This document shows positions 1 to 9,859 of a DNA stretch of 64,000 nucleotides, piece after piece. Below the pieces are notes generated by a model that was given only the letters and a program-made list of their open reading frames with translations, had not been told where the DNA came from and made no database searches. Position 1 is the stretch's first letter, and the number at the start of each line of letters is the position of its first letter. Position numbers and translations under genes: made by a program. The DNA is from Hoplostethus atlanticus (taxonomy: Eukaryota; Chordata; Actinopteri; Trachichthyiformes; Trachichthyidae): NCBI GenBank assembly GCA_034670405.1, contig JAXDDX010000144.1, positions 508,501 to 572,500 of the forward strand, given 5' to 3'.

Positions 1-287
1 TTGCTTTTACTGTTGTTTTTTTTGTACTGTAAAATTCAGTTGAGTTTACTGCATTACTGTATGATTTCTTTCATATACAGTAATCTACTGTAATCTAATA
101 TTTTGTTTGTCTTCCATAAAAACACAAGCTATATATATATATATATATACTGCAGTCTATCACAGAGGATCACAGGGGATGCCTGCTGTACTTCATTTGA
201 AGTACTTATGAGGAAATGACCCTTGCAGTCTTTTTTGATGACAATTATTTAGTGTTTGACCGCATTATTTGATAATGCGCCAATAAT
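1..287. other. AT-rich non-genic DNA
   Basis: No coding signal is visible. The stretch is AT-rich with repeated 'actgta' words like those in the repeats that follow, so it is probably degraded transposon sequence. I cannot define an end. Confidence 0.4.
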
Positions 288-634
288 TAAACTTCAATGA
301 TGAACATATCCAATGTTCTGGTGCTATGATAAACTTTTGCATATAATATTCTCTCATTTGACACTGGTATTTTTATTTTGCATGCTATATTAAATTTTGA
401 ACCCAAAATGAGCAGTATAGCATTCTGTGTTAAGAGTTTTGCACATTGAAAATCTGTGCAAATTGAGTCAAAGCAATTAAAAAAAACTGTAACACACAAT
501 GCTATACTGCTCATTTTGGGTTCAAAATCTAATATAGCATGCAAAATAAAAATACCAGTGTCAAATGAGAGAATATTATATGCAAAAGTTTATCATAGCA
601 CCAGAAGTTTGGATATGTTCATCGTTGAAGTTTA
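288..634. mobile_element. Palindromic foldback element, 145-bp arms
   Basis: Bases 288-432 are repeated in inverted orientation at 490-634, each arm 145 bp, with only a few mismatches around a 57-bp spacer. The outermost bases are taaacttcaa and its complement. Both strands are open for 70-85 codons in the arms, but these peptides resemble nothing and merely mirror each other. This is the structure of a non-autonomous foldback (MITE-like) transposon. The superfamily is not assigned because no clear target duplication is visible outside the arms. Confidence 0.75.
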
Positions 635-1040
635 CAGTTTTTTCCGATTGCTAACTCGCATCGGTCAATACTGAAGCCACATTGTCAAAACTCTTCATAC
701 AGTCTGCATTACCAACATGCATCTTGGCCAGACAGTTAATCTCACCTCCAAAACTCACTCAAACCATCAAAACACTTCATACATGTCTCAAAATAAGCTT
801 GTTCGACCAGAACACTGGCAACACTTCTCACTCAGAAAGCATACATTGTCACTCATAACACACTAACCTAAAAAACACTAACAACAGGGAGCATTACATA
901 AATGATGAACTTTTATGTTTGAAGTTTGAATTTTTCACATAAATCAGTATTTCATTATAGAATAATTATAACACCTTTTCACTTTATTGACTGTACTAAA
1001 GTAATGTATGTAACCAGTATGTATGCAACAAGAATGAATG
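632..1040. repeat. Direct repeat copy A (~410 bp)
   Basis: This block starts ttacagttttttccgattgc and recurs almost unchanged at 1383-1798 in the same orientation. It contains no ORF of note. With copy B it brackets a transposase-like remnant, so it is probably part of an IS630/Tc1-type element or a tandem insertion of two copies. Confidence 0.75.
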
Positions 1041-1185
1041 AGAAACGCAGCAATTTGCTTCAAATCGTAATTTACTGTACTGTTTCAAAAAGTTGAAAAA
1101 AAAAAAAAATCCTGAAATTCCAGGAGGAAACCTTTGGAGCCTACGTAAAACACCAAATATATTTCAAAATGTCAGTACATGTAAA

Positions 1186-1382
1186 AATGTAAACATACTG
1201 TATTGTACTGTAATATGTAGTTCAACTATCATTGAAGGGTACACATCTCACCTGTTCCTCGTGCCGGAAAATTTGTACAATTGATGCAACTGTTGAACGC
1301 TGCAGATTTGGTTGCACCCTTACAGTAAAACAGCCTCTCTCAAAGAGACCATGGTTTACAACATGGTCAATAATTGTGGCCC
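1186..1382 (-). pseudogene. IS630/Tc1-like transposase remnant (helix-turn-helix part)
   Basis: Read on the minus strand from about 1382, the sequence gives an open stretch with the motifs IIDHVVNHGL and RVQPNLQRSTVASI. This resembles the N-terminal helix-turn-helix DNA-binding region of IS630/Tc1-like transposases of the ISRm11-type group seen in fish. It runs about 50 residues before stops appear, and no DDE catalytic part follows. The family call is from motif memory only. It lies exactly between the two direct repeats, so it is likely the surviving coding part of the same element. Confidence 0.4.
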
Positions 1383-1798
1383 TTACAGTTTTTTCCGATT
1401 GCTAACTCGCATCGGTCAATACTGAAGCCACATTGTCAAAACTCTTCATACTGTCTGCATTACCAACATGCCTCTTGGCCAAACAGTTAATCTCACCTCC
1501 AAAACTCACTCAAACCACCAAAACACTTCATACATGTCTCAAAATAAGCTTGTTCAACCACAACACTGGAGACACTGCTCACTCAGAAAGCATACATTGT
1601 CACTCATAACACACTAACCTAAAAAACACTAACAACAGGGAGCATTACATAAATGATGAACTTTTATCTTTGAAGTTTGAATGATTTTTCACATAAATCA
1701 GTATTTCATTATAGAATAAGAATTACACCTTTTTCACTTTATTGACCATACTAAAGTAATGTATGTAACCAGTAAGTATGTATGTAACAAGAATGAAT
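1383..1798. repeat. Direct repeat copy B (~415 bp)
   Basis: This is the second copy of the 632-1040 block, same orientation, differing by scattered substitutions and a few small indels. Its left edge directly abuts the transposase-like remnant. Confidence 0.75.
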
Positions 1799-2930
1799 CA
1801 CTAACAAGCATTTAGCTATACTTAAGATACTTTTTCTAAACTCCTAACACAGCAATACATCTACATCACACAATTAGCCAAATAGTAAATTTTCTGCTCA
1901 AAATCACATTTTGTTAATTAAATACTAACTCTACATTTCAAAATGCAAAAAAACGTTCTCTACATACATTAACTCTAACAAAACACGGCAAACTCGACTC
2001 AAAATCAAATAATTATTTCAAAACACTAGCACGTTTTCTATCCAAGAGGAACATATAGTCAATCATAGCATAACGACTTTCAAAATATTAACAGTTGATG
2101 GCATTACAAAAACTGCATTACTTTTCATGTTTCAGTTCTACCTGCATACAATAGACAATATGAAATCCATTGTTTTTTATAATTCAGTTTCTTTTTACTG
2201 TAAACCACTGTTTTGGTTGAGTGTTGAATGTGTGCATTTTTGGCAACATACTATCTAAAAGTGAATGAGTCATCTTTACTTTATTGAAATGTACAGTAGA
2301 AAAAAAATTGTAAGTGACAGAATTGCTGTGCACAGCCCCGCGCAACCATATAAATATGCCTGTCGATGAATATTTTCGTCATTTTTTTTGCTTACAAAAA
2401 ATAGTTTGCGAAGACACGCCCATACGGGATGAACCCTAACCCTAATTACGCATCCGCAACAATGCACATCAAAGCCCTCAGACTCCTTAGACCACTGAGA
2501 TCCCAATGTGATTACTACTCTTTGAAGCAGTAAGAGAGGGGGGAGGGAAGGAACGAGAAGGGGACGGGGAAGGGATGGATAAAAGGAGGATTTTCTTCTG
2601 TTTCGAAAGATGATTTGGGAACAATTTAATTCACATATCCCCAATTTCAGAATTCTAACAATCTCAGTTCGTACACAGAAACTGTCAACTCTAGAAGAAA
2701 GGGGGACGCTATGCACATGTTTTCTGTTTATTCCAATAAATGTTGACATCAATAAAGGTTATTGAAAGGAGATTTTGAGTATTGTTCTAGACTGTATAGA
2801 GTAAGGAGGTGACATGGTGTGTTCACCTCAGTGACACCAACACACAGCTCCACTAAGTAACATTCATTCTAATGTTATGTTGTCATAAATGACGGACAGA
2901 GATGACAATGGCATCTATTTGGCACAGCTG
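1799..2930. other. AT-rich non-genic DNA
   Basis: No exon or RNA gene is seen. Bases 1799-2280 are AT-rich and continue the style of the neighbouring transposon sequence. A purine-rich stretch (gggagggaaggaac) lies near 2535-2590. A 158-codon minus-strand frame at 2276-2752 has no recognisable motif and is not accepted as a gene. Confidence 0.5.
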
Positions 2931-2939
2931 TGTGTGTGT

Positions 2940-2982
<43 letters not shown>

Positions 2983-3200
2983 ACTGGGCAAGGATTGAAG
3001 TTGACATGTTCTGTGACCAGAAGTAACAGCCTTCATGCACGCACACACACACACACACAAACACACACATGATTAAATGCAATCATGACCGAACATCATG
3101 GCAGCTTTCTTCAAATGTCTCTTAAAATTCACAGCATTTTCCAAATAACTGTAGGATTTAGACACAATTGCAGAGTGTGTGTGTGTGTGTGTGTGTGTAG
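2931..3200. repeat. Cluster of (TG)n/(AC)n microsatellites
   Basis: Three dinucleotide tracts lie close together: TG at about 2931-2980, AC at about 3042-3068, and GT at about 3176-3198. They are typical of fish intergenic DNA and make spurious Cys/Val or His/Thr frames. Confidence 0.9.
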
Positions 3201-3314
3201 ATGAGACCCCCCCTTGAGTCCTCAGCTGTAATCATTACCCTGACTGGTCAGAGAGAAAGAAATCACACACACACATGCGCCACTTGACACACCTGTCCCT
3301 CCTCAAGTTCAGCA

Positions 3315-3430
3315 GGTTCGTTAGGGTTTGGTAACAATTGCTAAAGTTTGGTAGGTTTTGGGTTTGGAGAGATTTGGTAAGGTTTGGTAAGGTTTGATAG
3401 GGTTTATTGAGGTTTGGTAATGTTTGGTTG
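3315..3430. repeat. Degenerate (GGTTTGGTAA)n minisatellite
   Basis: Roughly ten imperfect copies of a ggtttggtaa-like 10-mer run in tandem, with variants such as ggtttgatag and ggtttattga. Confidence 0.75.
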
Positions 3431-3444
3431 GGTACAGAGTGTCC

Positions 3445-3548
3445 GGCCTAGACAGCTCAGTTGGTAGAGCATGAGACTTTCAGTCTCAGGGTTGTGGGTT
3501 TGTACATCGCGTTGGATAAAAGAGTTTGCTAAATGACTGTAATGTAGG
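3445..3548 (+). mobile_element. tRNA-derived SINE
   Basis: The head has an A-box-like cagctcagttggtagagcat, an anticodon-stem-like gagactttcagtctc and a decayed B box, like a lysine-type tRNA. It is followed by the common teleost tail 'ggataaaagagtttgctaaa' ending tgactgtaatgta. The tRNA part lacks a proper acceptor stem and has a mutated T arm, so it is a SINE and not a tRNA gene. The same tail type appears on the minus strand at 47213. Confidence 0.7.
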
Positions 3549-5080
3549 TGTAGCCAGCTGAAATGGCCCAGCAGGGGGTGGGCCTCTCCACAGCCACTCC
3601 CATCCACAGGTTTTCCCAATTAGTATTTAGGGTACCACCATAAGTGGTGGATAGGGCTATGCTCTCTGGCTGTGCATGACTCCTTCCTTTGGCAAGGTAG
3701 CTGGTATCCAGGTTCGCGTGGCATTTCTCTTGGCATCGTCTTAACTCCATTGTAGGGCATAGATGAGGTAAGGTTATTCTTTACATTCAAATGTTTAATA
3801 CTGAGCATAGGGTAGACTGTCATAATGTTGCTCTTTTGCTTTAGGTCCTTCTGCGTGACAAACTACCCCCTGCAAACCTCCCCTAACAGACCCTACTGCT
3901 GCTTTGTTTAGGTTATTTTCTTTTGTGTTGAGGGTGGTTATAGGCTGGGTACTGTGTTCCCCACACCAATGAAATGTATGTTTTGAAGTGTATGTTTGTT
4001 TAGAGGCCTAGTGGTGCACACCAGCCTGCTTAGGAGGGTACCAGTGGTGGTGGTTGACCTTCCCTCACCTTCACGTCACTACTGTTATTTGTAGTGGTAA
4101 TACGCTTCCCTCACGGGGTGAACACGTCCGTCCGTCCGTCAACTTTTGATGGTCTCGTAATTTGGGGAATTTAAATTGTTATAATTATTGAAGAATAATT
4201 TAAAGCATTATTAATACATGTATGATTACTACATTACTGGTATTATTAATTAATATTGCTATTTGACTGTTATAACCCTCCCCACGCTTTTTATGACCTT
4301 TATAAATATGGACTTTACAAACCATGTGTATGCGTGAACTTCCAACAGTGCCTCTGTAGGTGGGAATTAGTATTGCAAGGTATACACACTGGTGCCAAAT
4401 GATACTCATTTACTCGCCATATCATACACATTTACCCGCCATATTTACGTCAAGAAGATTAGTGTGGATATTAGCATTGGAGCTGCAACAATTCTTCGGG
4501 ATCGAAAATCGAAGGTAAGCCCTTAATATTATATATTTTGTACATTAAATGAAAACTGTCTGATAGCCTCAACAAAGTAGCTTTACAACTTATTTAATTA
4601 ATTGTGTTCGTTAGTTAACAATATTACTCAGAAATACTCTCAAGACTGTCAATGCAGTGAGTTATCTGCTAACTACACCCGCTTGTATACAAGCTTTATC
4701 ATTTATTATTTTATTATTAAAACGTGTCCTCTCATTCGCTTCCATTCATCTATGGCGCCTTAGGTGGATGCGCCATCAGCTGAAAATTACTGCTAAAATA
4801 AAAATAGCTAAAAAATATCGCTAGCTAAAAATAGCTGCACACAAGCCAGGTTCATTCTCATCCAGAGCCCGCAGTGATTACGTGTTTTTCCCTCTTGTTC
4901 ACCTGGCCCTTTTTTATATTCATCCTTTGTGTTCTGGTGTGCGCGATTGACCACGTAAGTTATGACTGTTGTAAAGAGGGACATTATTCTAACATCAATA
5001 CAGATGTGATCTAAGTTTCATCTAAATGTTTTTTATTAGTTATTTGATTTTCCTTTTGATTTTTCCAATCTCATTATTAG
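3549..5080. other. Non-genic DNA upstream of the SET fragment
   Basis: No confident feature. A short (CGTC)n tract lies near 4125-4140. The bases at 4440-4513 end in a donor-like gaag|gtaagc and could be a non-coding exon, but nothing else supports this. The N-terminal half of a SET domain, which should precede the exon at 5081, is not found here. Confidence 0.4.
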
Positions 5081-5220
5081 AAAATGTACTTTTGTATGCA
5101 TATGTGAAGTGGATGGTATGCCCCATCTTTGTTTATTTTCCATTATGGACATACGGGAAGGTCAAGAGATTACGTATGAGTATGGAGGAGTTGGCTTGCC
5201 ATGGACAGGAAATGTCCGAG
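5081..5220 (+). pseudogene. SET-domain C-terminal exon (KMT5A-like family)
   Basis: The 140-bp exon is bounded by a pyrimidine-rich acceptor ending ttag and a good donor (cgag|gtaagt). Read from 5082 it encodes 46 residues including EVDGMPHLCLFSIMDI and REGQEITYEYGG, followed by LPW. This matches the end of a SET methyltransferase domain: the 'G.PHL.L.A..DI..GEE..YDYG' block that closes the active site in KMT5A-type enzymes. Such SET genes are often expanded in fish. The exon coding the first half of SET, with the NH.C motif, is absent upstream, and the phase does not match the next exons. I therefore call it a gene fragment, though an unusual split gene is possible. Confidence 0.6.
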
Positions 5221-5308
5221 GTAAGTAGTACCATTGACTTTTATTGAATAATTAAAGTATTTTTTAATAGTGAGTAGTGTTGAATGCATAGTCTCTCTCT
5301 CTCTCTCT

Positions 5309-5348
<40 letters not shown>

Positions 5349-5600
5349 CACTCACTGCCCCTCCTAAAGAAGTTTGTTAATACAAATGTAGTATGAAGTG
5401 GCAAATTACAACATTGTTTGAATCAATTTCTGAATTTCAATTTCCTTCATAGAAAATGTGTCAAATTCTGTCTTTGTAGAAAACCATATTTCTGTAGCAG
5501 AGACTCTACATTGAGATAACTGTCCATCTCTCTCTTTCGTTCACCCTCTCTTTCTTTGTTTCTGCCTCTCCATCAACCCATGGCTCCGGCTACCGTCCAG
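5221..5600. repeat. Intron with (CT)n/(CACTCT)n tract and partial exon duplicate
   Basis: A (TC)n run followed by (CACTCT)n occupies about 5291-5350. Just after it, 5353-5375 repeats the end of exon B (cactgcccctcctaaagaag then tttgttaatac), so this intron holds a small duplicated piece of the next exon and donor. Confidence 0.6.
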
Positions 5601-5636
5601 GCCCAAGTCATCTCTCCCACTGCCCCTCCTAAAGAG
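5601..5636 (+). pseudogene. Short exon B of the SET gene fragment
   Basis: A 36-bp open exon encodes AQVISPTAPPKE between an acceptor (gtccag) preceded by a long pyrimidine tract and a donor-like gag|gtttgt. A proline-rich linker after SET, followed by an acidic tail, fits fish SET-domain genes as I remember them. Its phase 0 start does not join the phase 1 end of the SET exon, which suggests a lost exon or a decayed copy. Confidence 0.35.
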
Positions 5637-5699
5637 GTTTGTTAATACACTTGTCAACTTAGCTTGACACGCATCAAGTGCTTTAACATCTGAAGTGAG

Positions 5700-6906
5700 A
5701 TTATTTTATTGCTACTGTATGACTATGCTGTAGGCTAAGGTTGTATAAGCCTTGTGTGTTTATTTGTGTGTGCTTACTCATGGTTTAGGGGGGCATTATT
5801 TGGTATATTAGGACCCAATATAGCTACTGTATGTGACTAAGCTGTAGGCTAAGGTTGTATAAGCCTTGTGTGTACTTACTCATGGTTTAGGGGGGCATTA
5901 TTTGGTATATTAGGACCCAATAAAGCTACTGTATGTGACTAAGCTGTAGGCTAAGGTTGTATATGTCACTGATTCAAACAATGTTGTAATTTGACACTTC
6001 ATACTACACCAAGTAACATGGAGGCTTCAAACCTTTCATATAAATGATCTACAATCTCACATACGTCAATCAAATATTATCTGAACATATTTGGCTAGGA
6101 CTTCTACTGAACAGGCTCACAATATTTACTTTTTTTTCCCTAGATAATAAAATACATTAGTTGATATAAACCTTGTGAATTTTTATCGCTTAAGTGTTCC
6201 TAACTAAATGGTAAGTTTTTAGATAAATTGCAATTAATCCACATCTCATGGCACTCTGAGTTAAGTGAGTGCTTGTACAATGGATAGCTTGCTAGTAGTG
6301 ATGGATATCTAGGCCCATCTTTTCACATAGCCCAATATTTCAAGTCATGCCAAGTTGTGATGTGACATACTGTAGTTTACTGAAAGCTATATATTGGGTC
6401 CTGATATACCAAATCATGCCCTCCTAGACCATGAGTGAGCACACAAGGCTTATACAACCTTAGCCTACAGCTTAGTCACATACAGTAGCTATATATTGGC
6501 TCCTGATATACCAAATCATGCCCTCCATGAGTGAGCACACACACAAGGCTTATACAACCTTAGCCTACAGCTTACTCACATACAGTAGCTATATATTGGC
6601 TCCTGATATACCAAATCATGCCCTCCATGAGTGAGCACACACACACACACAAGGCTTATACAACCTTAGCCTACAGCTTAGTCACATACAGTAGCTATAT
6701 ATTGGCTCCTGATATACCAAATCATGCCCTCCTAAACCATGAGTGAGCTGAAGGCTGAGGATGTATAAGCCTTGTGTGTGTTTATTGTCTGTGCTTAATC
6801 ATGGTTTAGGGGGGCATGATTTGGTATAACAGGACCCAATATAGCTACTGTATGTGACTAAGCTGTAGGCTAAGGATGTATATGTCACTGATTCAAACAA
6901 TGTTGT
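5700..6906. repeat. Orientation-switching satellite array (~105-115-bp unit)
   Basis: A unit starting ctactgtatgtgactaagct, followed by gtaggctaaggttgtataag and ending near ggacccaatatag, occurs about 2.5 times in plus orientation at 5705-5966. It then occurs about 3-4 times inverted at 6380-6740, and about 1.5 times in plus orientation again at 6741-6880. The phrase gattcaaacaatgttgtaat closes both plus blocks (5970 and 6880), and its inverse lies at 5403. Units also differ by small CA expansions. The three blocks can pair into long hairpins within the intron. Confidence 0.8.
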
Positions 6907-6949
6907 AATTTGTCAAAAGACAAAAGACTTGGGTAAGTATTATATTTCG

Positions 6950-7545
6950 GTAACACTTTACTGGAAGGGGTATACATAAGGCATTTATGACACCTGCATA
7001 AGCACTGAGCGCTGACTTAAACAGACATAGCCATTCATAAATGTTTGTTCCAACTGGTGTCATTAACATTACCCTGTACGTCAAGTGACATAGTTGTCAG
7101 TTGGCATATTATGTCATACCAATACCATACCAAAATCCGGTAGGTCAGGTCAGCGTCAAACAGGATGAAAGTTGAAATTGTTTTAACTTTGAGCGCAGCA
7201 GAAAGGTGGAAAATCCGAGCAGTACCCCAGGGTAGCGTCGATGCTAGGTTGGGATTCAACGCTCTTCTATAGAAAATAATGGCAACGCCAGCGCTGAGCT
7301 CTCATCGTGTGTTGACCACTTAAGTCTACATAGCATTGCTATGTTGATGTCATGACAGCCAGTGTCAGGAAAGAATACTGGCCTTTATTCTTATATATTC
7401 ATGAACCTGCCTAGCTTCTGTCACTTCATTTAAATTGTTATGTCATTTTGACTTAATGAGGTATGTACAGAACAGCAATCTCAATTTGTTTGTTGGTTGT
7501 CATGTAGTGCTTATGTAGGTGTTATGTATGCCTGTTTTGTTCTCT
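6950..7545. mobile_element. Probable non-autonomous TIR element in the intron
   Basis: The left end region (tatacataaggcatttatga, then cacctgcataagcac) is mirrored near the right side by gtgcttatgtaggtgttatg followed by tatgcc at about 7510-7532. The interior has no coding frame of note. The phrase 'cggtaacactttactg' near 6949 is typical of a common fish DNA repeat. Exact ends and target duplication are not resolved. Confidence 0.35.
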
Positions 7546-7565
7546 TTTCTTTGTATTTTAATCAG

Positions 7566-7652
7566 AATGAATCTGAAACCAGTGAAGAGGAAGAATCAGA
7601 TGAACGTGATCCAGAATATGTTCCAGCCTCAGAAACTGATACAGAAGAATGA
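7566..7652 (+). pseudogene. Terminal acidic exon of the SET gene fragment
   Basis: After an acceptor (tattttaatcag) an 84-bp open stretch encodes 28 residues (NESETSEEEESDERDPEYVP, then ASETDTEE) and ends at TGA 7650-7652. Acidic tails with a DPEYVP motif follow SET in several fish gene copies known to me only by pattern. A possible poly(A) signal aataaa lies at about 7706. It starts in phase 0, matching exon B but not the SET exon. A distant or lost 5' half makes a working gene doubtful. Confidence 0.4.
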
Positions 7653-7995
7653 GGTTCTGAAAAAGGAAGTGGTTCACTTAAAGTAAAGCAAAGAGCTAAT
7701 GGTGAAAATAAAAACTATGAATATTGTATCCATTGCAGGGGTAGTTTGGTTGGTTTGTTATATTTCAAATCACCAATGGTGTTCAAGGCACAGTGTAAAA
7801 TATTTATTTCTAATAGAAATATTTATTTCTACTAATTTGAAGAGTTCTAGTTCTACAACATCCATCAGTTTATATTTATTCAATGTAGTTACTGAATGAC
7901 AAGCCTTTATATTTAGCATTAAAAAATTAGGTTAAAAAATCCATATATAACTAATACATGCTGTCTATTTACTGCATTGTTGGGCAAGTAAAACA
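7653..7995. other. 3' flank of the SET fragment
   Basis: AT-rich, with several aataaa-like signals and no other feature. It ends where the GC-rich inverted-repeat unit begins. Confidence 0.4.
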
Positions 7996-7997
7996 TT

Positions 7998-9142
7998 GTG
8001 GCAGACTGGGGGTAGAGGGGTTGGTAAGGCGTAGGCTGGACTCACGCGGCCAATTAAGGCTGATTGCAGCTGGGCCTCTTTTACTTATTTTTTGTTTTTT
8101 ATTTTAAGATTTTTTTGTGGCCTGTTTATGCCTTTATTGATAGCTATAGTTGATAGCTGCGTGTGGATGTGTGAGTGAGCATGCATCAGTGTGAGAGGCT
8201 GACTGAGTGAGTGACCGAGTCTGACAGGAGGCTGCACCTAGTATATAATGGAGTCGAGTCGGACTGTGGAGAGGGAGCTGAGCCAGCAGCGTCTGAGTGG
8301 GGTCCGCGGCTGGGGTGCCGGGACAGAGGCGAGGGTGCGAGCGAGAGGGACGGAGTGGGAGAGCGGCCGTCACCAGCTATGACGACCGACCGAGCTCCGC
8401 AGAGGATGCGGCCAGGCGCAGCCTGGAAGGGCTGACCGGTTGGGGTGGGATGCCCCTGGAAGTCTGGCAGACTGGGGCAGCCTTGGTGCTCAGTGGCTGG
8501 CCTGCCGGGAGAGAAGGAGGTGCGCGTGCCGAGGGAGATGGCGCTACACACGGCCGTCAACACCAGGTCGTATTATTGCTGTGGTGTAAATAAAATGTCC
8601 CTGCTGGCCAGTTAACTCAGACAGGCCACCTGTCCTGTGTCTGTCTGTCACGGACCCCGGTACGGTAGCAGTACTGGGACCGGATCCGTGATAGACAGAG
8701 ACACAGACTACCAGTGACAGACAGAGACAGCGCGCGCACCTCCTTCTCTCCCGGCAGGCCAGCCGCAGAGCACCAAGACTGCCCGAGTCCGCCAGGCTTC
8801 CAGGGGCATCCCGCCCCAACCCCGACTGGGCAGCCCTTCCAGGCTGTGCCTGGCCACATCCTCCGCGGAGCTCGGTCGGTCGTCGCAGCCGGTGATGGCC
8901 GCTCTCCCACTCCGCCCCTCTCGCTCGCGCCCCCGCCTCCGTCCTGGCACCCCAGCTGTGGACCCCTCTCAGACGCTGCTGGCTCAGCTCCCTCTCCACA
9001 TTCCAACTCGACTCCATTATATACTAGGTGCAGCCTCCTGTCAGACTCGTCCACGCAGTCAGCCTCTCACACTGATGCATGCTCACTCACATATCCACAC
9101 ACAGGTTAAAAAGGCCCGGCTGCAATCAGCCTTAATTGTCCG
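7998..9142. mobile_element. GC-rich inverted repeat: two head-to-head copies of one unit
   Basis: A left copy (about 7998-8530) is repeated inverted at about 8735-9142. The right copy continues past the retrotransposon, at 16458-16500. Shared landmarks are a TATA-like ctagtatataatggagtcga, a G/A-rich transcribed-looking segment, and gagaaggaggtgcgcg at the inner edge. The left copy also has aataaa just inside (8588). The centre (8636-8705) is a smaller hairpin, gtctgtctgtcacgga against its inverse. The unit starts TGTGG and has TATA and poly(A) signals, which is LTR-like. No partner protein is present, so the class is open. Frames here are GC shadows that mirror each other. Confidence 0.65.
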
Positions 9143-9522
9143 TGTGACCGGTCTGGTCCTGTGTTTGTATATCTGCGTTGTGTTTGAAAGGATAGACTGG
9201 ACCTCTGCTTGCTCAATGATTTATTCTGGGAAGAACAAAAGAAAGACAAGGAGAATGCAGTCCTCTTACTATTCCTGGCTGGTCACCAACCTCTCCACAG
9301 ATTGCTCTCAGCAACTGAGGAGGAAGCCCGCGCGCGACGCCGATGACATCATCAAAAAGAGCGAAACACAACATCTTCAAAACAAATGAACAAAACTCCC
9401 AGAAATGACTCCAACCCACTTAGAAATAACTTAAATGTTAGAAAACACTTAGAAAAACAACAAAACTAAAATAAGCAGGGATTTCTGGTGAAATACATCA
9501 CATATTTTATACATATGCTACA
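9143..9522 (-). repeat. 3' LTR of gypsy element 1
   Basis: On the minus strand it begins TGTAGCATATG and ends CCGGTCACA, a TG...CA LTR of 380 bp. It carries AATAAA in agaataaatcattgagc (around 9220). A 68-codon minus-strand frame inside is repeated identically in the other LTR and is not a gene. Confidence 0.92.
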
Positions 9523-9534
9523 TTCACCCCTCCT
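9523..9534 (-). promoter_or_regulatory. Polypurine tract of gypsy element 1
   Basis: The minus strand reads AGGAGGGGTGAA directly before the 3' LTR. This is the expected position and composition for the plus-strand DNA primer. Confidence 0.8.
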
Positions 9535-9859
9535 GAATTTCACCAAAATCCTAACCCATAGTCTGACAGGATAACACAACAATCACAGGGACAACTGACA
9601 CTTTAGTCTTAACTGGCACGGGTTCACATAAAGTATCTCATACTTTTCTTTTTAGCTCAGTAAGCTACCTGTTGGACAGGTTCAGAGACCTTTAAGGGTG
9701 ATCAAACCTCAAACTCTCAACAAATAATACGATGCCAAGTACACCATACAACCACCCGGCCTTACTCTAGTCCCATGACATGCATGTCACGCCACTTGAA
9801 TCTTTACCCAAATAAAACAAAACTATGTGTGTATGTACCCTCAACTAAGAATATCCCCT
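9535..9859 (-). other. 3' untranslated stretch of gypsy element 1
   Basis: About 325 bp between the pol stop and the polypurine tract, with no ORF or motif. An env would sit here or just after pol, and nothing env-like is seen. Confidence 0.6.

Noticed and set aside
2276-2752. 158-codon minus-strand frame
   Set aside because: No start context, motif or splice support. The middle is a purine/pyrimidine-biased stretch, so openness by chance is likely.
3445-3520. tRNA gene
   Set aside because: Acceptor stem and T arm are not intact and a SINE tail follows directly.
8134-9389. Many overlapping GC-rich frames up to 165 codons on both strands
   Set aside because: They are mirror images across an inverted repeat in stop-poor GC-rich DNA, with no domain.
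9213-9419. 68-codon frame repeated at 16144-16350
   Set aside because: It is the same LTR sequence twice; duplication is due to the LTR and there is no coding motif.
9535-9859. env gene of gypsy element 1
   Set aside because: Only ~325 bp lie between pol and the PPT, with no signal peptide, membrane segment or open frame. The Gmr1-like element has no space at all.
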